This document shows positions 30,395 through 39,077 of a stretch of DNA of 43,155 nucleotides, piece by piece. The DNA lies in NCBI GenBank assembly GCA_903932565.1, contig CAIZGQ010000401.1, positions 1 to 43,155 on the forward strand, in the 5' to 3' direction. Source of the stretch: an uncultured Hyphomicrobiales bacterium (GTDB taxonomy: Bacteria; Pseudomonadota; Alphaproteobacteria; Rhizobiales; Beijerinckiaceae). Positions within the stretch are counted from its first letter, which is position 1, and every line of letters starts with the position of its first letter. The notes under the pieces were generated by a model, which did not search any database, was not told where the DNA came from, and saw only the letters and a list, made by a program, of their open reading frames with translations. The position numbers were made by a program, and so were the translations under genes.

Positions 30395-30865
30395 TTACTG
30401 GCTGGCCGAAGCGGTGATGATGGGGGTTGATGCGGTGCCCGCTTTGGTTGCTGTCACATACTGCTTGCCTGCACCGAGAATTTCATATGTCCCGGTCGCT
30501 GAAATGGTGCTGGCAATCGTGCCGTATGTGCCAGACAAGCTCATCACCTGTAGGGGGTATGTCGTCCCACCGCTGGCAACCGAGCCAGCAAATGAAATTG
30601 TATCGCCCCCAGACAGGCTATCGACCTGAACCACCACACTGCCGTAATTGACGAAGCTGTATGGTGTGCCCAGGGTAAGGGCGGAGGCTGACGATACAGA
30701 TGGCTGAACCGAAAGCGGGTTTGCAGCAGAAACATCCCCACCATCAGTATCTCGCGCACCAGTCACAATCTTGATGCGCTGAATATGCGAGCCGCCTGCA
30801 CCGACGGCTTCGGTGTCAATAGTCGCGCCGCCCGCGCCCGAATTAAGTGTTACGCCATCTGCCAT
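30395..30865 (-). CDS. Hypothetical virion protein
   Basis: A 156-residue beta-rich protein opening MADGVTLNSGAGGATIDTEA, then HIQRIKIVTGARDTDGGD. This opening is frequent in small phage surface proteins that sit with fibre genes. GAGG precedes ATG 30865. It lies between two fibre-like genes and is probably a structural adaptor; no catalytic motif. Confidence 0.65.
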   Translation of the reverse strand: MADGVTLNSGAGGATIDTEAVGAGGSHIQRIKIVTGARDTDGGDVSAANPLSVQPSVSSASALTLGTPYSFVNYGSVVVQVDSLSGGDTISFAGSVASGGTTYPLQVMSLSGTYGTIASTISATGTYEILGAGKQYVTATKAGTASTPIITASASQ

Positions 30866-30904
30866 GATCAGCCTCGTTATCTAAAGGGGATTGTGTGCGG
30901 CTGA

Positions 30905-31375
30905 TCAGCTCAGCGACAAAACCAGCGAACCAGCCGGGAAAATTGCCGGATTGGTCGGGCTTACGGCCTGCGGACTGGTAAGATTGCCGAACATAAGCAA
31001 ATCGCCACCGGTGGCAGCATCAAAGATGCCGACCGAGGTAATGGTGCCCCACGACGCGGATGGGTTTGCGAACGTAACGACGGCATTGTTCGATGTCTGG
31101 CCAGACGTGCCAGACGACGCGACGGTCGTTCCAGCCCCCTGCGTCCCGGCCCATGCGGTCAAAGCCGATGTAATGGGCACACGAGAATAATTGGTGCCGG
31201 TGCTGACGACTTCGGTGCCGCCACCTGCCGCAGTGGGTGCAGCGGTGAAAAGCGCAATGTATGTCGTAGCCGGACCAGTGCCAGCTGCTGCGGTTGCGCC
31301 GGTAATGCCGAGCGACTGCGCGCGCAGCAGAAAGTCGATCAGGTGATTTTCGATGAAGTTCGACAAAGCGGCCAT
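30905..31375 (-). CDS. Tail fibre-type structural protein
   Basis: A 156-residue protein with strong ribosome site AGGAGG. It has the pattern TTYIALFTAAPTAAGGGTEV, then TNYSRVPITSALTAWAG and SWGTITSVGIFDA. This pattern marks a widespread family of small phage fibre/baseplate proteins with one beta-sandwich. It begins just after the lysozyme gene. Probably contributes to the adhesion apparatus. Confidence 0.7.
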   Translation of the reverse strand: MAALSNFIENHLIDFLLRAQSLGITGATAAAGTGPATTYIALFTAAPTAAGGGTEVVSTGTNYSRVPITSALTAWAGTQGAGTTVASSGTSGQTSNNAVVTFANPSASWGTITSVGIFDAATGGDLLMFGNLTSPQAVSPTNPAIFPAGSLVLSLS

Positions 31376-31376
31376 G

Positions 31377-31928
31377 TTAGTTTCCTCCTAAAATCTGTTG
31401 CAAAATTGGTGTGATGTCGGTGGCGACGGGTTTGACCGGATGATAACCGGGATGGCTGACCGACCGGACAGGGCACCGCATATCAGCGGGCCACTTGCCG
31501 TCGAAAAACAGAGCGGCTTCGCGATTGCGCCGCGCTTGAAGCAGACCGCCGTTGAGATAGTTCGATGTCAGTTCGTGCCGCGCGCGGTCATGATCGCCTG
31601 CAAGCCAATCGTTGACCCAGTGCGCGCGTCCGATGGCCCCGGTGTTCCAATGAAACGACAGAGCTGCGGAAAACTGTGCATCGTTCAGAGCGTGACCCGC
31701 GAACGTGCGATTGATCTGCGGAAGATAGGTCGCGTTGATGTGCGCAATCGTCGCTTTGATGCACACGTCAATCGGAGCGGGCCGGTTCACGTATTGCTGT
31801 ACTTTGACGCCAGCCGCAGCGGTTAGACCGATCGCCCAAGTCCACACGTTGCCGCTGTCGAGATACGCCTCTGGAACCAGCCCTTCCTCAAGTGCGAGGT
31901 AGGCGAGCGAGCGGACTGTCAGGTTCAT
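31377..31928 (-). CDS. Endolysin, GH24 lysozyme (T4 type)
   Basis: A 183-residue muramidase that cleaves peptidoglycan glycan strands at lysis. The catalytic triad spacing of T4 lysozyme is kept: Glu15, Asp24 and Thr30 in EEGLVPEAYLDSGNVWTWAI. Later FSAALSFHWNTGAIGR and LQARRNREAALFF fit the family. There is no signal peptide, so it needs a holin. ATG 31928 is two bases after the stop of the coiled-coil membrane gene. Confidence 0.9.
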   Translation of the reverse strand: MNLTVRSLAYLALEEGLVPEAYLDSGNVWTWAIGLTAAAGVKVQQYVNRPAPIDVCIKATIAHINATYLPQINRTFAGHALNDAQFSAALSFHWNTGAIGRAHWVNDWLAGDHDRARHELTSNYLNGGLLQARRNREAALFFDGKWPADMRCPVRSVSHPGYHPVKPVATDITPILQQILGGN

Positions 31929-31929
31929 G

Positions 31930-32250
31930 TCAGTGCACCTGATGCTCTGCGACGTGGCCGTTGTAGACGATGCCTGCGAGCGCGATCGCAATTGCCAGGA
32001 TCACCCCGAACATCCACTTGAAGGCGCGTTCCGCCCCCGTGCGCTTGGCGTTTTCGACCTTAAGCTCGCTGATCTCTTGAGTGAGCAGAGACAGCGCTTC
32101 GTTGGTGGCCTTGAAACCTTCTGTTACAGCCGTTTCAAGCGTGCCGATCCTGTCGCCCAATGACTCCTCCACGCGCGAAATGTCTCGTTGGGCTGCATCG
32201 GCGCGCTCTTGCGCCCGAGCGATCTGTGCCGCTTGATCCGGCATGTTCAT
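31930..32250 (-). CDS. Coiled-coil membrane protein, XhlA-like
   Basis: A 106-residue protein: a long coiled coil (about 5-70, QERADAAQRDISRVEESLGD, then LLTQEISELKVENAKR), then a membrane segment (WMFGVILAIAIALAGIVY) and a short His-containing end. The form is that of XhlA-type holin-associated proteins. It is followed at once by the lysozyme gene and starts by ATGA overlap with the preceding gene. Probably part of the hole-forming step. Confidence 0.65.
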   Translation of the reverse strand: MNMPDQAAQIARAQERADAAQRDISRVEESLGDRIGTLETAVTEGFKATNEALSLLTQEISELKVENAKRTGAERAFKWMFGVILAIAIALAGIVYNGHVAEHQVH

Positions 32251-32522
32251 TGCGCCGGGCTATCGACGGAGGCTTCGTGATTGGCCGCGCGTGCGCAGTG
32301 GCCTTGACCGAATATCGCGTCGATCAGCTTTTGCGCCTCGATCGCCCAGCCTTTGCCCAATGCCGCCGACATGCCAACCCATGCGCTGATCGTCTCATGC
32401 GCGGATGGGAGGTTGTGACCGGTGACGAGATAAATCGGACTGCGGATCGCGACCTGCACGAGTTCGTCAAGCGCAATAAGGCATTGCAGCGCGACGGCTG
32501 CCAAGCGGTTTAGCAATGTCAT
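32247..32522 (-). CDS. Small hypothetical membrane-associated protein
   Basis: A 91-residue protein (LLNRLAAVALQCLIALDELV, HETISAWVGMSAALGKGWAI, FGQGHCARA). The scheme 'LLNRL...LD...N...ET-S-W...D..F...HC' recurs in small proteins next to phage lysis genes. One hydrophobic N-terminal stretch. It is coupled to the coiled-coil gene downstream. Function unknown, a lysis or membrane role is plausible. Confidence 0.6.
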   Translation of the reverse strand: MTLLNRLAAVALQCLIALDELVQVAIRSPIYLVTGHNLPSAHETISAWVGMSAALGKGWAIEAQKLIDAIFGQGHCARAANHEASVDSPAQ

Positions 32523-32534
32523 GAGGGTCGCCCT

Positions 32535-33083
32535 TTAGACGGTGGTTTTAGATGCCGGTGTCAATGTGGCCATGACAGCGGGCCAGTTGATCTGTGATGC
32601 TTGAGCGATTGCCGCCAGATTGGTTGCGGCACTGACTTTGCGCTTGGCCGCTTCGGCAGTCGCATTGATGAGTGCGCCCGGTGGGACCAGTGCCGCATAC
32701 TCTGTCAGAAACGTAGTTTGCTCTTGCGCAAGCGTCGTTCCGTTGGCGGTGGCCAGCGCAGACAGGAACGGGAACTTGGCGTCTGTCGAGGTGCCGGCGA
32801 CGTAGGTGTCGCACTCCTCTTTGATCGCGATAGCCGTCTGAACCCGGCGCGGGCTTAGGGTGATAAGCGACGATGCAACCGCATCTGCGCCAGCGTCGAT
32901 CTGGGTGCAAACATGAGCCTGAACGGCGGGGATGCTTACCGGCGTCACCCAAAGATCAACCGGCACGAGCATATATATTGCACCGGGCGGGAGCGTCTGA
33001 ATCGCCGTAGTGCCGTCCGGCCCCATGTAGTTGCCGATTTGCGTACCGGTTGTGGCGTCGTAGATGATTGCGTAGTCGGTCAT
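32535..33083 (-). CDS. Hypothetical fibre-associated protein
   Basis: A 182-residue protein starting MTDYAIIYDATTGTQIGNYM; ATG 33083 shares a base with the fibre stop (TAATG). A beta N-terminus is followed by helices (SPRRVQTAIAIKEECDTYVA, AEAAKRKVSAATNLAAIAQA). Its place after a large fibre gene and the tight coupling suggest a fibre chaperone or assembly protein. No family recognised with certainty. Confidence 0.6.
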   Translation of the reverse strand: MTDYAIIYDATTGTQIGNYMGPDGTTAIQTLPPGAIYMLVPVDLWVTPVSIPAVQAHVCTQIDAGADAVASSLITLSPRRVQTAIAIKEECDTYVAGTSTDAKFPFLSALATANGTTLAQEQTTFLTEYAALVPPGALINATAEAAKRKVSAATNLAAIAQASQINWPAVMATLTPASKTTV

Positions 33084-36000
33084 TATGCCCTCGTTTGTAC
33101 GACGTTGAGCGAGCAAGCTGTGACTTGGCCCGAAGTGTTTGTAGAATTGCCCGATATTTGAATTTTGAGCGTGAGAGTGGTTGCCGATGAAAGCCCGGTT
33201 AGCGTTTCCTGATAGACGCCAGTTTGACTAATCATGTTGGCAAATGAGAAAGTATCTCCGGTTCCGTTAGTCACCGAGACAAATATGACGCCACTTTGTG
33301 ACGTGCCGCTAATCGGATTTGTGAAAGTCGAGCTTCCGGTTATTGACAACGTGATCTGGAATTTATCAGTCGTGGCAGTCGGCGTAATTGTTAAATTAAG
33401 CAGGTTGTAGCTTGATCCACCGACGCCATTAGTTGTTGTGGAACTTGATGCTGAATAGGTTGTCGATACCGCACCAACGGCGATTTGGCCCGCGTTGACA
33501 GTGTTTTGCGTGGCGAGCGCGCCTTGCAAGTTGATAAATGCGGCAGTGTTCTGACTGGTGACGTCCGCGCCCGCCTGCGCGGGCTTGAGAGAGTCAATTA
33601 GCGTACCCCCTTGATACGCCGCCCCATACGTCGCGTTATCCTGATAAGGCGTGCAAGCAGCGCCACCTTCCAGCTTGATAAGCTTCCATGCGGTGTTGGT
33701 ATTTGTCCAAGTACCTGGACCGTTTATATCCACACACACCCGCGCAAATGCCGCGTTCGATGGTGCGATTTGATTCGGGCAAGCTACATATGTCCAGCCG
33801 TTGCCCGCAGGAACCTGACAGGCCGTGCTAGAGTAACTGATATGCGTATGTGAAGAAGTCTGCCAGTCTATGTAGACGCGAGCATATGCCCCCGTGCCTG
33901 ATAGGTTCCCAGCGAATATCATAGCTGACAAACTGAAAGACGCGTTGGCGTAAACAGGGACGTCTTGATACTGCAATACGCCACCAGTGTTGGTGCCGCC
34001 TACACATTGGAAGAAATAACCCTCGTTGCCGCCTTGGTTATAACCAATAGCAGTTGCGCCTAATTGCGTCCAACCTTGCAAGCCTAGTCGGCCCGTGGGG
34101 TTGTAGATCATATTGGGGTTGGGCGTGATGACATTGGCAGGGGTGACGAGCGTGGTTGTCGCCCACGGACTTTGACTGGTAATCGTCGTGGATTCTGCAG
34201 GTTTAACCGTCCCTGTTGTAAGGGCGGTTTGCAATACCGCGTTGTTAATTGCCTCTGACCCAGTCAGACCCGTAAGGTTGGCTGGCGTTCCGACGATATT
34301 GGAGTTCCAGATTGCGCCGTGTGTGGCGTTGAGGTCTCCAGTGTAACCCAGACCGCCAATGGTTACGGCCCCACCCCCACCACCGCTTAATGCTCCGTTT
34401 GCGCCGAGGGTTATGTTGCTGTTTGCGACTTGTGCCGGTGTCAAACCGCCGACTGCGTTTGAGTTCGCGGCGGTATTGTTGGCCGTGATGTCTGCGCCCG
34501 GCACTGCGTTCGGGCCGGGGCTGAACGCGGGCACGACTGCTTGACCAGTTGTAGCGGGCGTTATCATAGGTTGCCCCATGAACACTTGAATTGCGCCTGC
34601 TCCAGTTGAGACAGCAGATGCGACAATGAAGCAATATATTGCGCCAGATGGGGCTGTTACGATGCCACTTTCATAAACGCCGCCGCCTGTAGCTGCTACA
34701 GATGAACCTACAGGCGATGCGCTAATGTATGTTCCAGATCCGTTATACCAGTTGACTGTAAGATTTGCAGTAGCTGGCTGGCCGTTGCCTAACCCAATAA
34801 TTGCGGAAGCAGCATACGATTTACCAGCAGTTACGGGGCATTGATAAATGCCGTTATATATATTGAAGGACTGGCTGGCCGCAGTTGCAGTTGCAGATGC
34901 CTCGCAATATGTCACTTGCGACGCCGTAAAAGTGGATAATACCGAAGCCGTTGGGGTATTATAAGCGCTTGACCATCCCGTCGTTCCTTTTTCCATCTGG
35001 GAAAAGACGACCATATTCCCATTGCCGGTGGGGACGAGCGCGTTGTTGATCGCCTCGCTGCCTGTCAAGGCGGCAATGTTCGCCGGTGTGCCGGTTACAT
35101 TCGATCCCCATTCGGCACCGTAGGTTGCGTTCAGAGCCCCGGTGTAGCCAAGCCCGCCAATGGTAACTGCTCCACCGCCAGCACCATTCAGTGCCCCGTT
35201 TGAGCCGATGGTTATGTTGCTGTTTGCTACCTGTGCCGGTGTCAAACCGCCGATTGCGTTTGAGTTTGCAGCGGTATTCAAAGAGGTCTGGTCAGCCAAG
35301 CGTGAAACGGGGCCGACTTGATAGGCCGGATAAACTGTCTGCCCTGTTGGCACGATGCTGAGCATAGGACGGGCCGACCATACAGTCTGTGTAGTGGCAG
35401 TTCCTGTATTAAATCGCGTGTTGATTACAGCGTAGCGAACCTTGGAAGTGAAAGTGCCATCAGCGGGAACGACAGCAGACCATTGAGTGCGTGGCCAGCT
35501 TGCGATGTCAGTTGTCGCTCCGTTGATGTTACACGATATGTTTCCGCCATCATTTTCCGCTACATAGGCCCCATTAGCATCAAGCCACGTAATGCAAAGG
35601 TAAGCGACCCCAGCGGTATTCTGTGAGGCAACCGCGCAAGAGGCCATGATGTTTTGGCCCGGTGTGACTGGAATGCCGTAAAGCGTACTGTCGAGCACTT
35701 GCAGGCCATCAAACTGATAGCCAGACGGCGAACTAGAAAATGTCGCTACGCGCTGAATCGCTTTGGCACCGCCAACAGTCGCGATCACGCTATCTGTGGC
35801 TCCGGTTATGACACTAGAGTTTCCACTCCATGCACCACTGAACCCGATAGGGTAAGTACCACTGACCTGCGTAAATTCACTATTGACGATGTGGTTGCTG
35901 CCTGAGGGCAAGTAGGCATTATTGATCGCCTCTGACCCAGACAGACCTGTTAGGTTGGCCGGTGTTCCGACTATATTGGAGTTCCAGATTGCACCCTGAA

Positions 36001-36295
36001 CGCCTACCGGGTTGGCTACGGCGCCGCCGATCGAACCGGTTGTCGGCACGGTAACTTGGCCGACGAAATGGCGGCCCAGATGGCTGGCGCTGTTGACTGC
36101 ATTGGCCAGCACTTTTGTAGCTTTAAGGGTGACAGCGCCGCCCTGGCGGTTGGGATCGTCATAATAAACGTAGACGGTATCGCCATCGGAAATAGCGCTG
36201 GCGTCGTCATACGACGTTAGCACGCCGCCTGTTACCGACACGCTGCGGTCGGTATAAATGCGCGTGTGAGTGGCGATGGTGACGGTGGAAGCCAT
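33083..36295 (-). CDS. Large repetitive tail fibre protein
   Basis: A 1070-residue protein. A short beta N-terminus (residues 1-80) is followed by repeat modules built of a Gly/Ala/Asn linker (NSNxxGGLTPAQVANSNIT, GGLGYTG), a hinge (NVTGTPAN, LTGSEAINN) and a jelly-roll-like domain of about 170 residues. Three or so modules are seen (hinges near 35920-36000, 35040-35300 and 34245-34560 in DNA). The C-terminal 120 residues are beta-rich. This looks like a central or side fibre for host binding. Composition is AT-richer than in head genes. It is coupled to the tail tip gene. Confidence 0.75.
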   Translation of the reverse strand: MASTVTIATHTRIYTDRSVSVTGGVLTSYDDASAISDGDTVYVYYDDPNRQGGAVTLKATKVLANAVNSASHLGRHFVGQVTVPTTGSIGGAVANPVGVQGAIWNSNIVGTPANLTGLSGSEAINNAYLPSGSNHIVNSEFTQVSGTYPIGFSGAWSGNSSVITGATDSVIATVGGAKAIQRVATFSSSPSGYQFDGLQVLDSTLYGIPVTPGQNIMASCAVASQNTAGVAYLCITWLDANGAYVAENDGGNISCNINGATTDIASWPRTQWSAVVPADGTFTSKVRYAVINTRFNTGTATTQTVWSARPMLSIVPTGQTVYPAYQVGPVSRLADQTSLNTAANSNAIGGLTPAQVANSNITIGSNGALNGAGGGAVTIGGLGYTGALNATYGAEWGSNVTGTPANIAALTGSEAINNALVPTGNGNMVVFSQMEKGTTGWSSAYNTPTASVLSTFTASQVTYCEASATATAASQSFNIYNGIYQCPVTAGKSYAASAIIGLGNGQPATANLTVNWYNGSGTYISASPVGSSVAATGGGVYESGIVTAPSGAIYCFIVASAVSTGAGAIQVFMGQPMITPATTGQAVVPAFSPGPNAVPGADITANNTAANSNAVGGLTPAQVANSNITLGANGALSGGGGGAVTIGGLGYTGDLNATHGAIWNSNIVGTPANLTGLTGSEAINNAVLQTALTTGTVKPAESTTITSQSPWATTTLVTPANVITPNPNMIYNPTGRLGLQGWTQLGATAIGYNQGGNEGYFFQCVGGTNTGGVLQYQDVPVYANASFSLSAMIFAGNLSGTGAYARVYIDWQTSSHTHISYSSTACQVPAGNGWTYVACPNQIAPSNAAFARVCVDINGPGTWTNTNTAWKLIKLEGGAACTPYQDNATYGAAYQGGTLIDSLKPAQAGADVTSQNTAAFINLQGALATQNTVNAGQIAVGAVSTTYSASSSTTTNGVGGSSYNLLNLTITPTATTDKFQITLSITGSSTFTNPISGTSQSGVIFVSVTNGTGDTFSFANMISQTGVYQETLTGLSSATTLTLKIQISGNSTNTSGQVTACSLNVVQTRA

Positions 36296-38055
36296 TAGGC
36301 GCTGGCCGTGACGATGTTGGTGCCAACTTCATAGCTGCTGGCGATAATCTGGCTATTGAGCTGGCCCGCCAAGCCATAGCGATACTGATAGAACGGCGAA
36401 TTCGGCAGCACCGGCGTGCTGGTGATATCGCTTAGCATTTCATCCGAGGGCGCTGACCAGTCATAGACCGTGCTCGCGATTTCTCTGATCGTCAGCATGA
36501 TCTGACGCTGCCCATTGACTTGATAACCTTCGACCCGGAACGTGACGGTGGCGCCGCCCAGATGGCGCGTGCTGGTCCAGGTGCCCCAGTCTCCTTCCTC
36601 TATTCCCATATGGCGCGGGCCCAGCGTGATCTGGCCGGTGCGCACCAGACGGCCAAGCCGGCGCTGGATCTCGCCGCAGCGCTGCGCCTGGGTGTTGCTG
36701 GACACAAATGACAACGTCAGCGCGATTTCGCGTTGTGCACCGTCAGCGGTGACGTCGGTTGCCACACGCCGCACCGGAGCTGAATGCTGCTGCCATTTTT
36801 GTGTAGGCTCGACATAGACCGGCACCACCGTGTTGCACCAGGCGTTGTCTGCGATCGAACGGAAAGCCGCGAACGTCATCGGGACGCCAACGATTAGATC
36901 ATCATCAGTTATCGCGAACGTGGTCGACCGTGCGTGGCCGGGCTCGATCTCGACCGATCCGCTCGATTGCAGCACGATACCCGCCACGCAATCGGCAAAC
37001 ATCTTTTCGGTGTCGGCAAACTTGTCGGTGGATTGCACGACGCCCGCTACGGAATAGCGCGGTTCGCTGCCTCCGCTGCGCAAGGCCACAGTTTCATCGC
37101 AAATGTTGGCATAGACAGCAACATTGGCAGCCGGCGCCTCGATAGCTGACAATCCGCGCCCCAGCAGCAGCGCCGACGGATCGGTGACGGCATCATTAGC
37201 AAAGATCCCGCGCGCCCAGTTGTATCGGCACACGATCGGATTGCTGGACCAGATCCAGGTGGTCGGGTCGGTCCAGCGTTGCGAACCTGATCCGCCGGCG
37301 ACAGTGCTGTCGTAGCGAGGATCATAGCACCGTTTGCCCTTTACCACCCAGCTGAACGTGGGCCTTCCGCCCGACCAGACTGGGTTGCTGGAATTCGGAT
37401 CATCAGCCTTGTAGGCTACGACAGCCACTGCGATGCCATCGAAATTGCCTGTCGTTGACCACCCGCCATTTGTGACGACGCCCGGCAGCGTTTGCGACGC
37501 GCTGCCGTTCAGAAACCACACCTGAAGCTGGCCGTTGTATTTCACCGTGCCGGTGGTGGTGACAGTGCTGCCGGAAATAACTTGCGTGCCAGTGACTGTC
37601 TGATCGGGCACGGTACCGCCAGAAAACCCGCCTAACGGGTAAGGGATCAGCTGATCGTTGACATAGAACGACACCAGCCCTTCGCAATAGTGATCGGCGA
37701 TCGCGATGATCGCGCATTCCCAGTCTGTGCCGTAATCGCCGCCCCAGTTAAACGCATCGCACAGCGTCCCGCCAACGGCCGCCTCACCAAAGATAGCGGT
37801 GCGTGGCTGCTCGCCGATAGCGAGCGTGACGATCGCCGCCTGACGGTTGGATTTAGGCGTGCCAACGACAGCGTTGATCAGCGCGCTTACGGCGATGGTG
37901 AACAGGATATCGAGCGCGACTGTCGCAACTGCTGCAGCGGTACCAGTGAGCGCCAGCGCACTGACGATCGCTACGCTGACCGGATCGGCATAGGCAGGCG
38001 TTGTCAGCGTCAGCGAAAGCACCGCGCCAAGCAGAATATGTCGACGCCACATCAT
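36295..38055 (-). CDS. Tail tip/hub protein (gpJ-like)
   Basis: A 586-residue protein at the place of the tail hub, before the fibre. It has KSNRQAAIVTLAIGEQPRTA followed by an AAVGG stretch, FSWVVKGKRCYDPR, IVCRYNWARGIF, and the late QRCGEIQRRLGRLVRTGQI block, all typical of alphaproteobacterial tail tip proteins. GGAG lies 9 bases before ATG 38055, which overlaps the upstream stop. The N-terminal 65 residues are strongly hydrophobic and open like a signal peptide (RRHILLGAVLSLTLTTPAYA), unusual for a structural hub and perhaps used at membrane contact. Confidence 0.82.
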   Translation of the reverse strand: MMWRRHILLGAVLSLTLTTPAYADPVSVAIVSALALTGTAAAVATVALDILFTIAVSALINAVVGTPKSNRQAAIVTLAIGEQPRTAIFGEAAVGGTLCDAFNWGGDYGTDWECAIIAIADHYCEGLVSFYVNDQLIPYPLGGFSGGTVPDQTVTGTQVISGSTVTTTGTVKYNGQLQVWFLNGSASQTLPGVVTNGGWSTTGNFDGIAVAVVAYKADDPNSSNPVWSGGRPTFSWVVKGKRCYDPRYDSTVAGGSGSQRWTDPTTWIWSSNPIVCRYNWARGIFANDAVTDPSALLLGRGLSAIEAPAANVAVYANICDETVALRSGGSEPRYSVAGVVQSTDKFADTEKMFADCVAGIVLQSSGSVEIEPGHARSTTFAITDDDLIVGVPMTFAAFRSIADNAWCNTVVPVYVEPTQKWQQHSAPVRRVATDVTADGAQREIALTLSFVSSNTQAQRCGEIQRRLGRLVRTGQITLGPRHMGIEEGDWGTWTSTRHLGGATVTFRVEGYQVNGQRQIMLTIREIASTVYDWSAPSDEMLSDITSTPVLPNSPFYQYRYGLAGQLNSQIIASSYEVGTNIVTASA

Positions 38056-38441
38056 GATCCGGAACTCCATGCCTGCACCAGCTGGTCGCGAGGCAGGCGC
38101 GAAAGGCCGCGCAGATCAGGCCCGACCAGCGTCATGCCCTCGATCACCACCAGCAGCAGGCCGCGTTCGCCATTGATCGCGCCGATATCGCCGCGATGAG
38201 CATGGGCAATGGGAATTTCGGTCAGCACCGATGACACTGCTGCCGCCAGGCCGCCGCACCGGACCAGTGCGCGCAGCGCACCGCGTTCGGTTTTCCATCG
38301 TCCTATCCCTGCCAGCGGGTTAATGCCGGTCAGCGCAAGCACGGCGCCGGCCGCGAACATGACGCAATCGTTGGTGCCCCATGCAAAGGGCACAGCTTCG
38401 CCGGCCGCGATGTACGCGGCAAGGGATGACAAATCGCGCAT
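38052..38441 (-). CDS. Small NlpC/P60-like tail protein (DUF6950-like)
   Basis: A 129-residue protein with WGTNDCVMFAAGAV, the Cys27-centred start of a papain-like fold. AHRGDIGAI stands at the place of the H/PGD-type motif. This matches the small DUF6950/gpK-like proteins between tail tip genes, which may cut peptidoglycan during DNA entry. The protein is short and the catalytic His is uncertain, so activity may be lost. It is coupled to the tail tip gene. Confidence 0.65.
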   Translation of the reverse strand: MRDLSSLAAYIAAGEAVPFAWGTNDCVMFAAGAVLALTGINPLAGIGRWKTERGALRALVRCGGLAAAVSSVLTEIPIAHAHRGDIGAINGERGLLLVVIEGMTLVGPDLRGLSRLPRDQLVQAWSSGS

Positions 38442-38444
38442 GGT

Positions 38445-39077
38445 TTACCTGAATCCGTATCCGCCAAAGCTGGCGGGACCGTTAAGCGGGGTCCAGCCAA
38501 GCGTGCTGGCGCTGGTGGGTTTCTGGCCACCCCAATAAAGCGTCTTGTTGCCGGCAAAGCTGACTGCCTGAAACGCATTGTCAGTGCTGCTGATCAGGCG
38601 TTGATCGGCATCGGTGCGCAGGCGCTGGCCCGATCGGCCGAGGCCACGTGCCGCAGTTTCAACACTGGCTGTAATGGTAGACGTGCTGCCGGGAACGTCG
38701 GTAATTGGCATCGTGTCGAGCCGACCGGCAGCATAAATCTGCGCATCGAGCATCGTTTGTCCGGCGCCGTCGAATGTCAGCAGCCACACTTGGCAAACAG
38801 CGCCCTGCAGCCCGGCCGCATTCCATGCTGACAAGACATCGGCTTCGACTCCTGACAATTGCAGCGTGATGTTCTGTTCGCTGGTGCCAAGCGTCGAACC
38901 GGTAATCTGCACCAGCCCACGATCACCGATGCCGTCATAAATTTCGCCATTCAATGTGATCGAGCCATAACCGCCCCATACTCGCACTGGCGGCGTAGTG
39001 CCGATGCGCACCGCGCCAACGCTGATCGCAGTACCGTCCTGCATAGCGGCGATTGCGGCAGTGGCGATCGACTTCAT
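38445..39077 (-). CDS. Minor tail protein
   Basis: A 210-residue protein beginning MKSIATAAIAAMQDGTAISV, with GGYGSITLNGEIYDGIGDRG, then ITGSTLGTSEQNITLQLSGV, and later RLRTDADQRLISSTDNAFQA. This set occurs in a tail-hub-associated family of alphaproteobacterial siphophages, in the place of lambda gpL. It overlaps the distal tail gene upstream by 4 bp. The role in the tail tip complex is inferred. Confidence 0.7.
   Translation of the reverse strand: MKSIATAAIAAMQDGTAISVGAVRIGTTPPVRVWGGYGSITLNGEIYDGIGDRGLVQITGSTLGTSEQNITLQLSGVEADVLSAWNAAGLQGAVCQVWLLTFDGAGQTMLDAQIYAAGRLDTMPITDVPGSTSTITASVETAARGLGRSGQRLRTDADQRLISSTDNAFQAVSFAGNKTLYWGGQKPTSASTLGWTPLNGPASFGGYGFR

Noticed and set aside
34240..36060. 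Spaced direct repeats that might suggest a CRISPR array
   Set aside because: Repeats are in frame within the fibre gene, of unequal length and spacing, and encode repeated protein linkers.
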